Shown: positions 1 through 7,973 of the stretch, piece after piece
Numbering within the stretch: the first letter of the stretch is position 1
How the letters are laid out: each line of letters begins with the position of its first letter
Assembly (NCBI RefSeq): GCF_019448255.1
Contig: NZ_CP080410.1
Location: forward strand, 806,001-870,000
Direction of reading: 5' to 3'
DNA length: 64,000 nt
Origin: Qipengyuania flava
GTDB lineage: Bacteria > Pseudomonadota > Alphaproteobacteria > Sphingomonadales > Sphingomonadaceae
The notes under the pieces: generated by a model
What the model was told of the DNA's origin: nothing
What the model saw: only the letters and a program-made list of their open reading frames with translations
Database searches by the model: none
Translations under genes and position numbers: made by a program

Positions 1-160
1 GGTAGAAGAACGCCCGCCAGCCGAGCCAGGCCACGGCGGCGATCAGAAGGATCACGATCATCCACGGCAGAGCCTGCACGCGGGCAAGCGGCTGCTCGCG
101 GCGCAGATCAGGCTCTAGGGTGGTTTCAGCGGTGTCGCGGGTCTTCAGATCGTCTGCCAT
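1..160 (-). CDS. Partial small membrane protein, N-terminal 53 residues
   Basis: The gene runs off the left edge, so only its N-terminus is visible. It starts at the ATG at 158-160 and begins MADDLKTRDTAETTLEPD. A polar stretch of about 30 residues is followed by a hydrophobic segment (around MIVILLIAAVAWLGW), which suggests one transmembrane helix with the N-terminus in the cytoplasm. The start overlaps the last 16 bases of the upstream metallo-hydrolase gene, so the two are probably translated from one minus-strand message. The family cannot be recognised from this fragment. Confidence 0.6.
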   Translation of the reverse strand, partial: MADDLKTRDTAETTLEPDLRREQPLARVQALPWMIVILLIAAVAWLGWRAFFY

Positions 161-1017
161 ACATCGCCTGAACGGGCGACGAGGCCGCGCTGTTCCAGAT
201 CGATGAGATGTGCGGTCACCGACATCTCGGCCGCCTTGTGCAGCTTGGGATCGAGCCCCTTGTACAACTTGGGCACGAAATCGCTGGCCGCATGGGGCCC
301 TTCGCCGAGATGCCGCACGATCTGGTTTTCGCGCTGTCGGCGGTGGCCGATCATCCCGCGCACCAGCTGGCGCGGTTTGTCCACCGGCTCGCCGTGGGCG
401 GGGTAAAAGACGGTGTCTTCACGCGCGTAGAGCTTGTCGAGGCTCTTCATGTAATCGGCCATGTCGCCGTCGGGCGGGATCACGACGCTGGTCGACCAGC
501 CCATGACGTGGTCGCCGGTAAACAGCGCGCCGCTTTCTTCCAGCGCAAAGCAAAGGTGGTTCGACACGTGGCCGGGCGTTGCGACCGCGGTCAGCGTCCA
601 GCCCGGGCCGGTCATCTGCTCACCGTCCTCGAGCACGCGGTCGGGCGCGTATGTGCTGTCGAAGGATTCATCGGCGCGCGGCAGGTCGCTCTCGATCACC
701 AGGGGTGCGCAGCCGACAACCGGCGCGCCGGTGCGCGCGGCCAGCGTCTTGGCGGCGGGCGAATGGTCGCGGTGGGTGTGCGTGCACATGATGGCGCAGA
801 CATGCTCTTCGCCGATGGCCGCATCGAGCGCCAGGAGATGCGCCTCGTCGTCCGGGCCGGGATCGATCACTGCGCAGCCATCGCCCAGTCCGACGATGTA
901 GCTCTGCGTCCCGGTGAAGGTGTAGGGCGAAGGGTTCGGGGCGAGCACCCGGCGAACAAGCGGCTCGAGCTGCATTGCCTTGCCGGTCGGCCACGGTTTG
1001 GGAGGAGGTCCAGCCAT
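145..1017 (-). CDS. MBL-fold metallo-hydrolase
   Basis: A 290-residue protein of the metallo-beta-lactamase superfamily, probably a cytoplasmic hydrolase. The zinc-binding motif THTHRDH is clear, with further ligands in the ATPGHVSNH and FTGDHVMGW stretches and a later YPAHGEP histidine. A C-terminal segment after about residue 220 (MIGHRRQRENQIVRHL) resembles the winged-helix tail of LACTB2-like hydrolases. The start MAGPPPK is chosen at 1017 because the open frame continues upstream only as the antisense of glpK. A second in-frame ATG at 975 (MQLEPLV) is possible. It is divergent from glpK with 63 bases between them. The substrate cannot be told from sequence. Confidence 0.85.
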   Translation of the reverse strand: MAGPPPKPWPTGKAMQLEPLVRRVLAPNPSPYTFTGTQSYIVGLGDGCAVIDPGPDDEAHLLALDAAIGEEHVCAIMCTHTHRDHSPAAKTLAARTGAPVVGCAPLVIESDLPRADESFDSTYAPDRVLEDGEQMTGPGWTLTAVATPGHVSNHLCFALEESGALFTGDHVMGWSTSVVIPPDGDMADYMKSLDKLYAREDTVFYPAHGEPVDKPRQLVRGMIGHRRQRENQIVRHLGEGPHAASDFVPKLYKGLDPKLHKAAEMSVTAHLIDLEQRGLVARSGDVWQTI

Positions 1018-1080
1018 GGTCTTGCATATGGGGCACTGGCTGCGCCATGTCACCTCCCGCTGCTTTGGAAGGGAGAAAGC

Positions 1081-2544
1081 ATGGCCGATTGCATCCTCGT
1101 CCTCGACGCCGGGACAACTTCGACACGCGCGATGGTCTTCGCCGCCGACGGGTCGATGGAGGCCGTGGCGCAGGAGGAGCTTACGCAGCACTATCCGAAG
1201 CCGGGCTGGGTCGAGCATGACGCCGGCGAGATCTGGGAGAAGACGCTGGCCTGCGCCCGAACGGTCGTGGGCGAAGATGCCGGTCGCATTGCCGCCATCG
1301 GCATCACCAACCAGCGCGAAACCGTGGTGGCCTGGGACCGGGACACAGGCGAGCCGCTGGCGCGCGCGATGGTCTGGCAGGATCGCCGCACCGCCGATTT
1401 CTGCGCAGGCATGAAGGACTATGGCCACGAACCGCAGGTGCAGAAGCGCACCGGCTTGCTGCTCGATCCCTATTTCTCCGGCACCAAGATGCGCTGGCTG
1501 CTCGATAATGACGAGGCAGTGCGAAGCGCCTCGCAGGATGGGCGGCTGGCCTTTGGGACGGTTGAGAGCTGGCTGGTCTACAAGCTGTCGGGCGGCGCGC
1601 ACCTCAGCGATGCGAGCAACGCCAGCCGCACGCTCCTGCTCGCGCTCGATGGCGCGCAGTTCGACGAGGATTTGTGCGAGTTGTTCGGCGTGCCGCGCGA
1701 TAGCCTGCCGCAAGTGGTCGACACGCATGGGCAGCTTGCCACTTGTGATGCGCAATGGCTCGGGGCGCCGATCGCCATCTGCGGCCTTGCGGGCGACCAG
1801 CAGTCCGCCACGATCGGGCAGGGCTGCCTGTCCTTCGGCGAAACCAAGGCAACCTACGGCACCGGCGCCTTCGTGCTGACCAACAAGGGGCAGGAGATCC
1901 CGCATTCGGACAACCGGCTGCTCGGAACCGTGCTCTACCAGGAAGGCGGTACGCGGACCTATGCGATCGAGGGTGCCTGCTTCGTGGCGGGCAGCCTGGT
2001 GCAGTACCTGCGCGACCAGCTTGGCCTGATCGGCAGCGCCGCCGAGACCGAAGACCTCGCCCGCAGCATCGAGGATAGCGGTGAGGTGGTCATTGTCCCA
2101 GCGCTTGCAGGGCTGGGCGCGCCGCATTGGAAACCCGATGCGCGCGGCGTGATTTCCGGCCTCAGCTTCGCAAGCGGACGGGCGCAGATCGCCCGCGCAG
2201 CGCTGGAGGCGATGGCGCACCAGACACACGACCTCGCCAGTGCTTTTGCCGCCGATGGTGCGCCCTGGTCGCGCCTGAGGATCGATGGTGGGATGAGCGC
2301 GAACGACTGGATGGCGCAGGACCTTGCCAACATTCTCGACCTCGAGGTCGAACGGCCCGACTTTATCGAGACAACGGCGCTTGGCGCTGCGATCCTTGCC
2401 GCGGTCGGGTGCGGATTGCATCCCGACCTCGAAAGCGCGGCAGCGGCTATGCGCGGCGGCGCGAGCAGCTTTGCTCCGGATATGACAACCGATGTGCGCG
2501 ACGCGCGGCTGGCGCGCTACGCGAGGGCGCTGGCAGCGGCCTGA
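1081..2544 (+). CDS. glpK: Glycerol kinase
   Basis: Phosphorylates glycerol to sn-glycerol-3-phosphate with ATP in the cytoplasm. The 487-residue length is typical of the FGGY family. The N-terminal phosphate-binding motif DAGTTSTR is at residues 9-16 and NQRET at 77-81. The ATP-side motifs include YGTGAFVL, GLGAPHW and the glycine-rich DGGMSANDWMAQ segment. A purine-rich ribosome site (ggaagggagaaagc) directly precedes the ATG at 1081. No glpD or glpF is adjacent. The stop codon abuts the end of the convergent RcdA-like gene with no intergenic bases. Confidence 0.95.
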   Translation: MADCILVLDAGTTSTRAMVFAADGSMEAVAQEELTQHYPKPGWVEHDAGEIWEKTLACARTVVGEDAGRIAAIGITNQRETVVAWDRDTGEPLARAMVWQDRRTADFCAGMKDYGHEPQVQKRTGLLLDPYFSGTKMRWLLDNDEAVRSASQDGRLAFGTVESWLVYKLSGGAHLSDASNASRTLLLALDGAQFDEDLCELFGVPRDSLPQVVDTHGQLATCDAQWLGAPIAICGLAGDQQSATIGQGCLSFGETKATYGTGAFVLTNKGQEIPHSDNRLLGTVLYQEGGTRTYAIEGACFVAGSLVQYLRDQLGLIGSAAETEDLARSIEDSGEVVIVPALAGLGAPHWKPDARGVISGLSFASGRAQIARAALEAMAHQTHDLASAFAADGAPWSRLRIDGGMSANDWMAQDLANILDLEVERPDFIETTALGAAILAAVGCGLHPDLESAAAAMRGGASSFAPDMTTDVRDARLARYARALAAA

Positions 2545-3000
2545 TCAGCCGATGGCAAAGGCCTGCGCAATGCGGCCCTGCAGCGAGGCGACCGGTGTCG
2601 CTTCTTCGCCCGTTGCGCGCCAGTCCCGGTCAAGCCGCGCGACGCGCGCGTGCAGGCGCTCGGTCTCTTCGATCAGCGCGCGGGTTTCGGGCTCCAGGCG
2701 CTGGAGGTTGTCGGCATCGGCCGCGCGTTCTTCGGGCAGGGTGCCGCAGCGTTCCAGCTGCTGTCGGCTCAGCTCGCCGGCGAAATAGGCGCGCTGGTTG
2801 AGCAGCCAGGCCAGCACATGCATGACCCTCGTCGTGGTTCGCAGGCCTTCGATCGACAGGGCGACGCGGGTCAGGTCATCGGCGTTCGACTGGTTCTCGT
2901 TGAAGCTCAGATCGAAAGCGGCGCGTGCGTCGTCGGCAAGCACAAGCGCTTCGGAATAGAGCTCTTCGATGATCTCTTCATTTATATTTTTAGCGGCCAT
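2545..3000 (-). CDS. DUF1465 / RcdA-like protein
   Basis: A 151-residue, mostly helical, cytoplasmic protein. I assign it to the DUF1465 family, to which Caulobacter RcdA belongs. RcdA is an adaptor that helps ClpXP degrade CtrA during the cell cycle. Supporting features are the N-terminal helix with LYSEALVLADDARAAFDL, the central RTTTRVMHVLAWLLNQRAY, and the AGELS/PEER stretch. The start at 3000 (MAAKNINEE) is preferred over the upstream frame start at 3030 because the protein then begins at the conserved helix. The gene lies next to a DUF465 gene on the same strand. Family membership is recalled, and the role in this organism is inferred. Confidence 0.75.
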   Translation of the reverse strand: MAAKNINEEIIEELYSEALVLADDARAAFDLSFNENQSNADDLTRVALSIEGLRTTTRVMHVLAWLLNQRAYFAGELSRQQLERCGTLPEERAADADNLQRLEPETRALIEETERLHARVARLDRDWRATGEEATPVASLQGRIAQAFAIG

Positions 3001-3093
3001 GGGTGCACCGGATAGGCGCTCGCAAGCCATCCTTCCAGCGCGTTAACCGTGCGTGTCCCGCAATGGCACGGCGAATTACCTAAAACATTGAAA

Positions 3094-3303
3094 TCAAGCG
3101 ATTATATCGGGAAGGAGCGTGTCTTCGATGATCGCGATCCGGTCCTTCAACGCCAGCTTGCGCTTCTTCAGCCGCGCCAGCTGAAGCTGGTCGACGAAGC
3201 CGCGCTGTTCGCCCGCCTCGATCAGCGCGGCAATCGCGACATCGAGATCGCGGTGTTCGCTGCGGAGCAGTGCCAGCCTCTTGCGCAGTTCCTGTTCGTT
3301 CAC
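3094..3303 (-). CDS. DUF465 (YdcH-like) protein, GTG start
   Basis: A 69-residue charged, helical, cytoplasmic protein. The pattern LRSEHRDLDVAIAALIE...LKKRKLALKDRIAIIED is the typical DUF465 coiled-coil hairpin. The GTG at 3303 is chosen because a good ribosome site (gggaagg) lies about 7 bases upstream and gives the usual family length. An upstream ATG at 3348 would add a basic, unconserved N-terminus. It is co-oriented with the RcdA-like gene and separated from it by about 90 bases. Function is unknown. Confidence 0.75.
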   Translation of the reverse strand: MNEQELRKRLALLRSEHRDLDVAIAALIEAGEQRGFVDQLQLARLKKRKLALKDRIAIIEDTLLPDIIA

Positions 3304-3471
3304 GCGGACCTTCCCGGACAATCGCCTTATGCGACCGCTTCGCCGCATGCCTATAAGAAGCTTCTTTGTAAATTCTCAATCCTGTGGTTTGATACTCGTC
3401 CTAGCGGCCCGTGCCGCGTGAAGCACACGAGTCGCTCCTGGGGTCGCACAACCCAACTAGGAGACAGCCCG

Positions 3472-3627
3472 ATGCAATCATCCCATGTCGACGCGCTCAA
3501 AGCCAAGCACGCCGGTCTCGAGGCCCGCCTGCACGAGGAGCAACTCCGACCGGCGCCCGACATTTCGATGATCCAGCAAATCAAGAAGCAGAAGCTCAAG
3601 ATCAAGGAAGAGCTCGCTTCCTGCTGA
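3472..3627 (+). CDS. Short DUF465-like protein
   Basis: A 51-residue protein, MQSSHVDALKAKHAGLEARL followed by a short linker and IQQIKKQKLKIKEELASC. It reads as a second, shorter DUF465 helical hairpin, divergent from the first. A clear ribosome site (taggaga, 3458-3464) precedes the ATG. The basic C-terminal KKQKLKIKEEL matches the family's end. No function is known. Confidence 0.75.
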   Translation: MQSSHVDALKAKHAGLEARLHEEQLRPAPDISMIQQIKKQKLKIKEELASC

Positions 3628-3698
3628 ACACGGCAATCAGGGGGCGGGGCAAGGCGCCCCGCTTCCGCTCCTTAACTTATTTGCTATAGCCTGCGGCC

Positions 3699-5969
3699 AT
3701 GTCAGCTGCTGCTTCTGCTCGCCAAATTCTTACCCGCCTGCACGAAATCATGGCCGGGCGTACCCACGCCCAGCACAAGCTCGACCGCGTGGTCGAGATT
3801 ATCGCCGATAGCCTGACGAGCGAGGTCTGCTCGATCTACCTGCTGCGCGAAGGGGCGCTGGAGCTTTACGCGACCCAGGGTCTCAACCCCGAAGCGGTCC
3901 ACGTAACGCGGCTTGCGGTCGGCGAGGGCCTCACCGGCACCATTGCCCAGAACATCGAGACGCTGAACCTGGCAGAAGCCAAGGCGCATCCGGACTTCGC
4001 CTATCGCCCGGAAACGGGGGAGGACAAGTTCCACTCCTTCGCCGGCGTCCCGATAGTCTACCGCGAGCGTGCGGTGGGCGTGCTGTGCGTGCAGCATGTC
4101 GAACCACGGCGCTACGAGGAAGTCGAGATCGAGGCGCTGCAGACCACCGCCATGGTCCTGTCCGAACTGATCGCCCACAAGGAACTGGTCGACGACGAGG
4201 AGGAAATCGACCTCGAGATTGCCCATGTCGAGAACGACGTTCTCGAAGGGCTGACGCTGGTCAAAGGCCTTGCTGCGGGTCGGGCCGTGTTCCACCAGCC
4301 GCGCATCGAGATCGACCAGGTGGTGGCCGAAGACATCGAAGCCGAACGCCAGCGCGTCTACCGCGCGTTCGACAAGATGCGCGACCAGATCGACGCGATG
4401 GGCAAAGAGCCCGAATTCGGGAAGGGCGGCGAGCATGTCGAGGTGCTCGAGACCTACAAGATGTTCGCCTACGATGAAGGTTGGGGACGGCGCATCAACG
4501 AGGCGATCGACAGCGGGCTGACCGCGGAGGCTGCGATCGAGCGGGTCCAGCAGCGCACGCGCATGCGCATGCGCGAAATCGACGATCCGCTGCTGGCCGA
4601 CCGCATGCACGACCTGGAGGATCTCTCCAACCGCCTGCTGCGGATCGTGTCCGGCCAGCTGGGCACCGCTGCAACCCAGGGGCTTCGCCGCGACACGATC
4701 CTGTTCGCGCGCAACCTCGGCCCGGCCGAACTGCTCGAATACGACCGCCGCCGCCTCAAAGGCGTGGTGCTGGAAGAAGGCTCGCTCACCGCCCATGTGG
4801 TGATCGTGGCACGGGCCATGGGCGTTCCCGTGCTTGGCCGGGTTTCCGGCCTTCGCACGCGGGTCGCGGAGGGCGACGAGGTTATCCTCGATGCCGACAA
4901 GGGCACGGTGACCCTGCGGCCCAACCAGCCGGTGCTCGACGCGTTCGAAACCCGCTTTGCCCGCACTCGCGAAAAGCAGGCGACCTATGCCGAGCTGCGG
5001 GATGTCGAGCCCTTCACCCGTGACGGCACGCGCATCACCGTGATGATGAACGCGGGGTTGCGCGATGATATGAGCGCGCTGGCCATGAGCGGGGCGGACG
5101 GCGTTGGCCTGTTCCGCACCGAGTTCCAGTTCCTTGTGTCCTCGACCCTGCCGCAGCGCGAGCGTCAGATGCGCCTCTATCGCGATGTTCTCGATGCGGC
5201 GGGCGACAAGAAAGTCGTTTTTCGCACGGTCGATATCGGCGGGGACAAGGCGGTGCCCTATCTCGACCACGCGCCGGAGGATCGCGACGAAAACCCGGCC
5301 ATGGGCTGGCGCGCCCTGCGCCTCTCGCTCGAACGCGAAGGCCTGCTGAAAGCGCAGGCACGTGCACTGCTTGAAGCGGCCGCCGGTCGGTCACTTTCGG
5401 TCATGTTCCCCATGGTCAGCGAACCCTGGGAATTCGACGCCGGCAAGCAGGTCTTCGAAGACCAGCTCGACTTCCTGCGCAAGCGCCGCAAGCTGGTGCC
5501 CGAGAGCATCGAGTACGGCTGCATGCTCGAAGTGCCCGCGCTGGCCGATGTGCTCGACCTGCTCGCGCCCAAGATCGCCTTCCTATCGGTGGGGACCAAC
5601 GACCTCACTCAGTTCCTGTTCGCTGCGGACCGGGCCAATCCCAAGCTTGCCGAACGCTACGACTGGCTGAGCCCTGCGATCCTGCGGTTCCTGGCGCGCG
5701 TGTCGAAATCGCTTGTGGGGCAGGATGTCCGCCTTGGCGTGTGCGGCGAAATGGGCGGGCGCCGGCTCGAGGCGCTGGCGCTGCTCGGCATTGGCTATCG
5801 CCGGCTGTCGATTACGCCGGCAGCGGTCGGGCCGATCAAGGAACTGGTCCGCAAGGTCGATCTCAACGAGCTTTCCGACCAAATGGCGCTCTGGCTTGCC
5901 TCGCCCCCGCATGATATGCGTGCTGCATTGCAGCAATGGGCGGAAGAGCGCGACATCGAAACCGACTGA
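3699..5969 (+). CDS. ptsP: PEP-protein phosphotransferase PtsP (enzyme I-Ntr)
   Basis: First enzyme of the nitrogen-type PTS: it autophosphorylates on histidine from phosphoenolpyruvate and passes phosphate to NPr. The 756 residues contain an N-terminal GAF domain (about 20-165), the PEP-utiliser N-terminal domain (about 185-300), the mobile domain and the C-terminal TIM-barrel. The phospho-histidine is His366 in GSLTAHVVIVARAMGVPVLG. The barrel shows GLFRTEFQF, MLEVPA and the active-site VGTNDLTQ and GVCGEMGG motifs. The start is the first ATG and gives a full GAF domain. No ptsO or ptsN lies in the window, so the partners must be elsewhere. Confidence 0.95.
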   Translation: MSAAASARQILTRLHEIMAGRTHAQHKLDRVVEIIADSLTSEVCSIYLLREGALELYATQGLNPEAVHVTRLAVGEGLTGTIAQNIETLNLAEAKAHPDFAYRPETGEDKFHSFAGVPIVYRERAVGVLCVQHVEPRRYEEVEIEALQTTAMVLSELIAHKELVDDEEEIDLEIAHVENDVLEGLTLVKGLAAGRAVFHQPRIEIDQVVAEDIEAERQRVYRAFDKMRDQIDAMGKEPEFGKGGEHVEVLETYKMFAYDEGWGRRINEAIDSGLTAEAAIERVQQRTRMRMREIDDPLLADRMHDLEDLSNRLLRIVSGQLGTAATQGLRRDTILFARNLGPAELLEYDRRRLKGVVLEEGSLTAHVVIVARAMGVPVLGRVSGLRTRVAEGDEVILDADKGTVTLRPNQPVLDAFETRFARTREKQATYAELRDVEPFTRDGTRITVMMNAGLRDDMSALAMSGADGVGLFRTEFQFLVSSTLPQRERQMRLYRDVLDAAGDKKVVFRTVDIGGDKAVPYLDHAPEDRDENPAMGWRALRLSLEREGLLKAQARALLEAAAGRSLSVMFPMVSEPWEFDAGKQVFEDQLDFLRKRRKLVPESIEYGCMLEVPALADVLDLLAPKIAFLSVGTNDLTQFLFAADRANPKLAERYDWLSPAILRFLARVSKSLVGQDVRLGVCGEMGGRRLEALALLGIGYRRLSITPAAVGPIKELVRKVDLNELSDQMALWLASPPHDMRAALQQWAEERDIETD

Positions 5970-6006
5970 TTTCATCGCGCGGCAGCCTCTTTCTGTCCGT
6001 ACCAAG

Positions 6007-6035
6007 CCTGTCGGGCGCTTTGCGCGCTTGACAGG
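6007..6035 (+). promoter_or_regulatory. Inverted repeat with a consensus -35 hexamer between ptsP and the RodZ-like gene
   Basis: CCTGTC (6007-6012) and GACAGG (6030-6035) form an inverted repeat around a GC-rich centre with further pairing. The right arm contains a perfect TTGACA at 6028-6033, about 75 bases before the next gene. No convincing -10 follows at 17 bases. It could be a weak promoter with an overlapping operator, or a factor-dependent 3' stem of ptsP. Confidence 0.3.
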
Positions 6036-6109
6036 GGCACCGCGAAGCCGCTTTTCCTGCGTCAACAGACATGCGGGAAAACCGCAGTGACGCATTATTC
6101 GGGGATCGC

Positions 6110-6946
6110 ATGAGCGACGAAGACACACTTGAGCAGCAGCCGGTCGAGGAAACCGGCGGCGTGGGCGCCAGGCTGAAGGCGGCCCGCGAAGCCAAGGGTC
6201 TCGACCTTGCCCAGGTTGCTGCCGAAACGCGGATCCCGCAACGCCACCTTCTCACGATCGAAAACGGGGCTTTGACCGAGCTTCCGGCGCGGACTTACGC
6301 GGTCGGATTTTCGCGAACATACGCACGGCTTGTCGGCCTCGACGAGCGCGAGATCGTTGAACAGGCGCGCCAGGAACTGGCGGAAGGCAACGAATACGGC
6401 GCCGCACCGGCCAAGTTCGAACCCGGCGATCCGGCCCGGGTCCCGGGGCGCGGGCTTGCCTGGTTCGCCCTGTTTGCCGCCGTGCTTCTCGTGGGCGGTA
6501 TCTACGCGTTCTACTCCAGCTATTTCGCGCCCGGCCTCGGCCCGGCCCCGCTGGAGGATCCGGCAGCTGCCGAGGCTCTGGCTGACGAGAGCGATGGCGA
6601 GGCTCCCGCGCAAGCGGCTGCGGGGCAACCCGCGGCCACTGGACCCGTCGTCTTCACCAGCGAGATGGATGGCACCTGGGTCAAGTTCTACGACGCGAAC
6701 GGCGAACGCCTTTACGAAGCGCAGATGGCAGCGGGAGACAGCTATACCGTGCCAGCCGATGCGGAGGGCCCGCAGGTCTGGACCGGGCGCCCCTATGCGC
6801 TCGCCATAACCATCGGCGGACGAAGCGTACCCAAGCTTTCGGAAGTGGACGAGGTGGTGCGCGATGTGCCGATCACGGCCGAAGCCTTGCTCGCGCGGCC
6901 TGCGCCCAGCGCTACTCCCGCCGAAACCGCCGCAACCAGCGGTTAA
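6110..6946 (+). CDS. RodZ-like helix-turn-helix membrane protein (DUF4115)
   Basis: A 278-residue inner-membrane protein of the RodZ type, a cytoskeletal partner of MreB in cell-shape control. It has an N-terminal cytoplasmic HTH domain (GARLKAAREAKGLDLAQVAA...IPQRHLLTIENG, about residues 18-85), one transmembrane helix (LAWFALFAAVLLVGGIYAFY, about 120-140), an Ala/Pro-rich linker and a C-terminal DUF4115 beta domain (TWVKFYDANGERLYEAQM...ALAITIGGRSV). The start MSDEDTLEQQ at 6110 has GGGGA just upstream. Another in-frame ATG at 6071 lacks a ribosome site. It sits directly before the CpoB-like gene. Confidence 0.85.
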   Translation: MSDEDTLEQQPVEETGGVGARLKAAREAKGLDLAQVAAETRIPQRHLLTIENGALTELPARTYAVGFSRTYARLVGLDEREIVEQARQELAEGNEYGAAPAKFEPGDPARVPGRGLAWFALFAAVLLVGGIYAFYSSYFAPGLGPAPLEDPAAAEALADESDGEAPAQAAAGQPAATGPVVFTSEMDGTWVKFYDANGERLYEAQMAAGDSYTVPADAEGPQVWTGRPYALAITIGGRSVPKLSEVDEVVRDVPITAEALLARPAPSATPAETAATSG

Positions 6947-7052
6947 TTTTCCTGTCTGCGAAAGGGGATAAGCCCCTTCATGGCCTCGACAGATTCGGGG
7001 CTCTAAGGCATTTTTCGTAACCCTAACCGATCCCCCACGAGGAGCCTTCCCG

Positions 7053-7973
7053 ATGGCATTCGGACCCCTAGCGCGTAACCTTTCTTTCCTCGGGGCGGGA
7101 TTTGCCCTCATTGCGACTGCCCAGCCGGCCCTGCCGCAGGACGCCGATGACGAGGCGCGCATCCGCCGCCTCGAAGCCGAAGTGCGCGCGCTGCAACGCC
7201 GCGTCTTCCCGGGCGGCGATGGCCGCTATTTCGAGCCCGAGATCAGCGCAGGACCCAGCGTGAGCTCGACCGTCAATTCGACCACGACGACGGCCGTCAC
7301 CGATATTCTTGCGCGGCTCGATGCCCTCGAAGCGCAGCTTCAGCGCCAGACCGCGCTCAATGAGGAAAACGCAAACGCGGTCAGTCTGCTGACCGCGCGT
7401 ATCGAGGCGCTGGAAGGAGCGGGCACAGCCACCACTGTCGCCACGGTCGATCCCACGCCTACGACCAGCGCGCCTGCGCCGGCTGCGCGGACGGTCGAGA
7501 CGCCGACGCCGGCGCCTGCCGCTTCCGGTCCGACGGACGAACGCCTTGCCGCTGTCCAGTCGATCACTAAGCCGCAGACCGACGATGCGGCGGACGACGA
7601 ATATTCCTATGGCTATCGCCTGTGGAACGCAGGCTTCTATCCCGAAGCCCAGCAGCAGCTTACCCTGTTTGTCGAACAGCACTCCGATCACTGGCGCGCC
7701 ACCTATGGCCGCAACCTGCTCGGCCGGGCCTATCTCGACGATGGCAAGGCGCGCGAAGCAGCGCCCTGGTTCCTCAAGAACTACCAGGACGACAAGGGCG
7801 GCGCCCGCGCTGGTGACAGCCTGCTGTACCTCGCCGAAGCGATGATCGCGCTCGACGACACACGCCGCGCCTGCATCGCGCTGGCCGAGTTTGCCGAGAC
7901 CTATCCCGGCCTCGCCGCCGGCCGTTTGCAGACCCAGTATGCGGCCAATCGCCAGAAGGTGACCTGCGATTGA
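7053..7973 (+). CDS. CpoB/YbgF-like periplasmic TPR protein
   Basis: A 306-residue exported protein. A signal peptide (NLSFLGAGFALIATAQPALPQ) is followed by a short coiled coil (DDEARIRRLEAEVRALQRRV), a Ser/Thr/Pro/Ala-rich linker and a C-terminal TPR block (YSYGYRLWNAGFYPEAQQQL to the end). This is the layout of CpoB (YbgF), which in Gram-negative bacteria coordinates septal peptidoglycan synthesis with the Tol-Pal machine. No tol-pal genes are next to it here. AGGAG lies about 8 bases before the ATG. Its 3' end contains the ribosome site and start of tilS. Confidence 0.8.
   Translation: MAFGPLARNLSFLGAGFALIATAQPALPQDADDEARIRRLEAEVRALQRRVFPGGDGRYFEPEISAGPSVSSTVNSTTTTAVTDILARLDALEAQLQRQTALNEENANAVSLLTARIEALEGAGTATTVATVDPTPTTSAPAPAARTVETPTPAPAASGPTDERLAAVQSITKPQTDDAADDEYSYGYRLWNAGFYPEAQQQLTLFVEQHSDHWRATYGRNLLGRAYLDDGKAREAAPWFLKNYQDDKGGARAGDSLLYLAEAMIALDDTRRACIALAEFAETYPGLAAGRLQTQYAANRQKVTCD
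7953..7971 (+). promoter_or_regulatory. Ribosome binding site that decides the tilS ATT start
   Basis: AGAAGGTGA (7954-7962) is a strong Shine-Dalgarno sequence inside the end of the CpoB-like gene. Six bases later comes ATT (7969-7971), in frame with tilS. No ATG, GTG or TTG exists in that frame between the upstream in-frame stop (7960) and the P-loop. Confidence 0.6.

Noticed and set aside
145-2421. A long open frame on the minus strand running through glpK into the metallo-hydrolase
   Set aside because: Only the part up to 1017 resembles a protein family. The rest is the antisense of glpK, kept open by high GC bias.
3702-5270. A 520-codon minus-strand frame antisense to ptsP
   Set aside because: The plus strand has complete PtsP domains. 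The antisense translation shows no motifs and only composition-driven residues.
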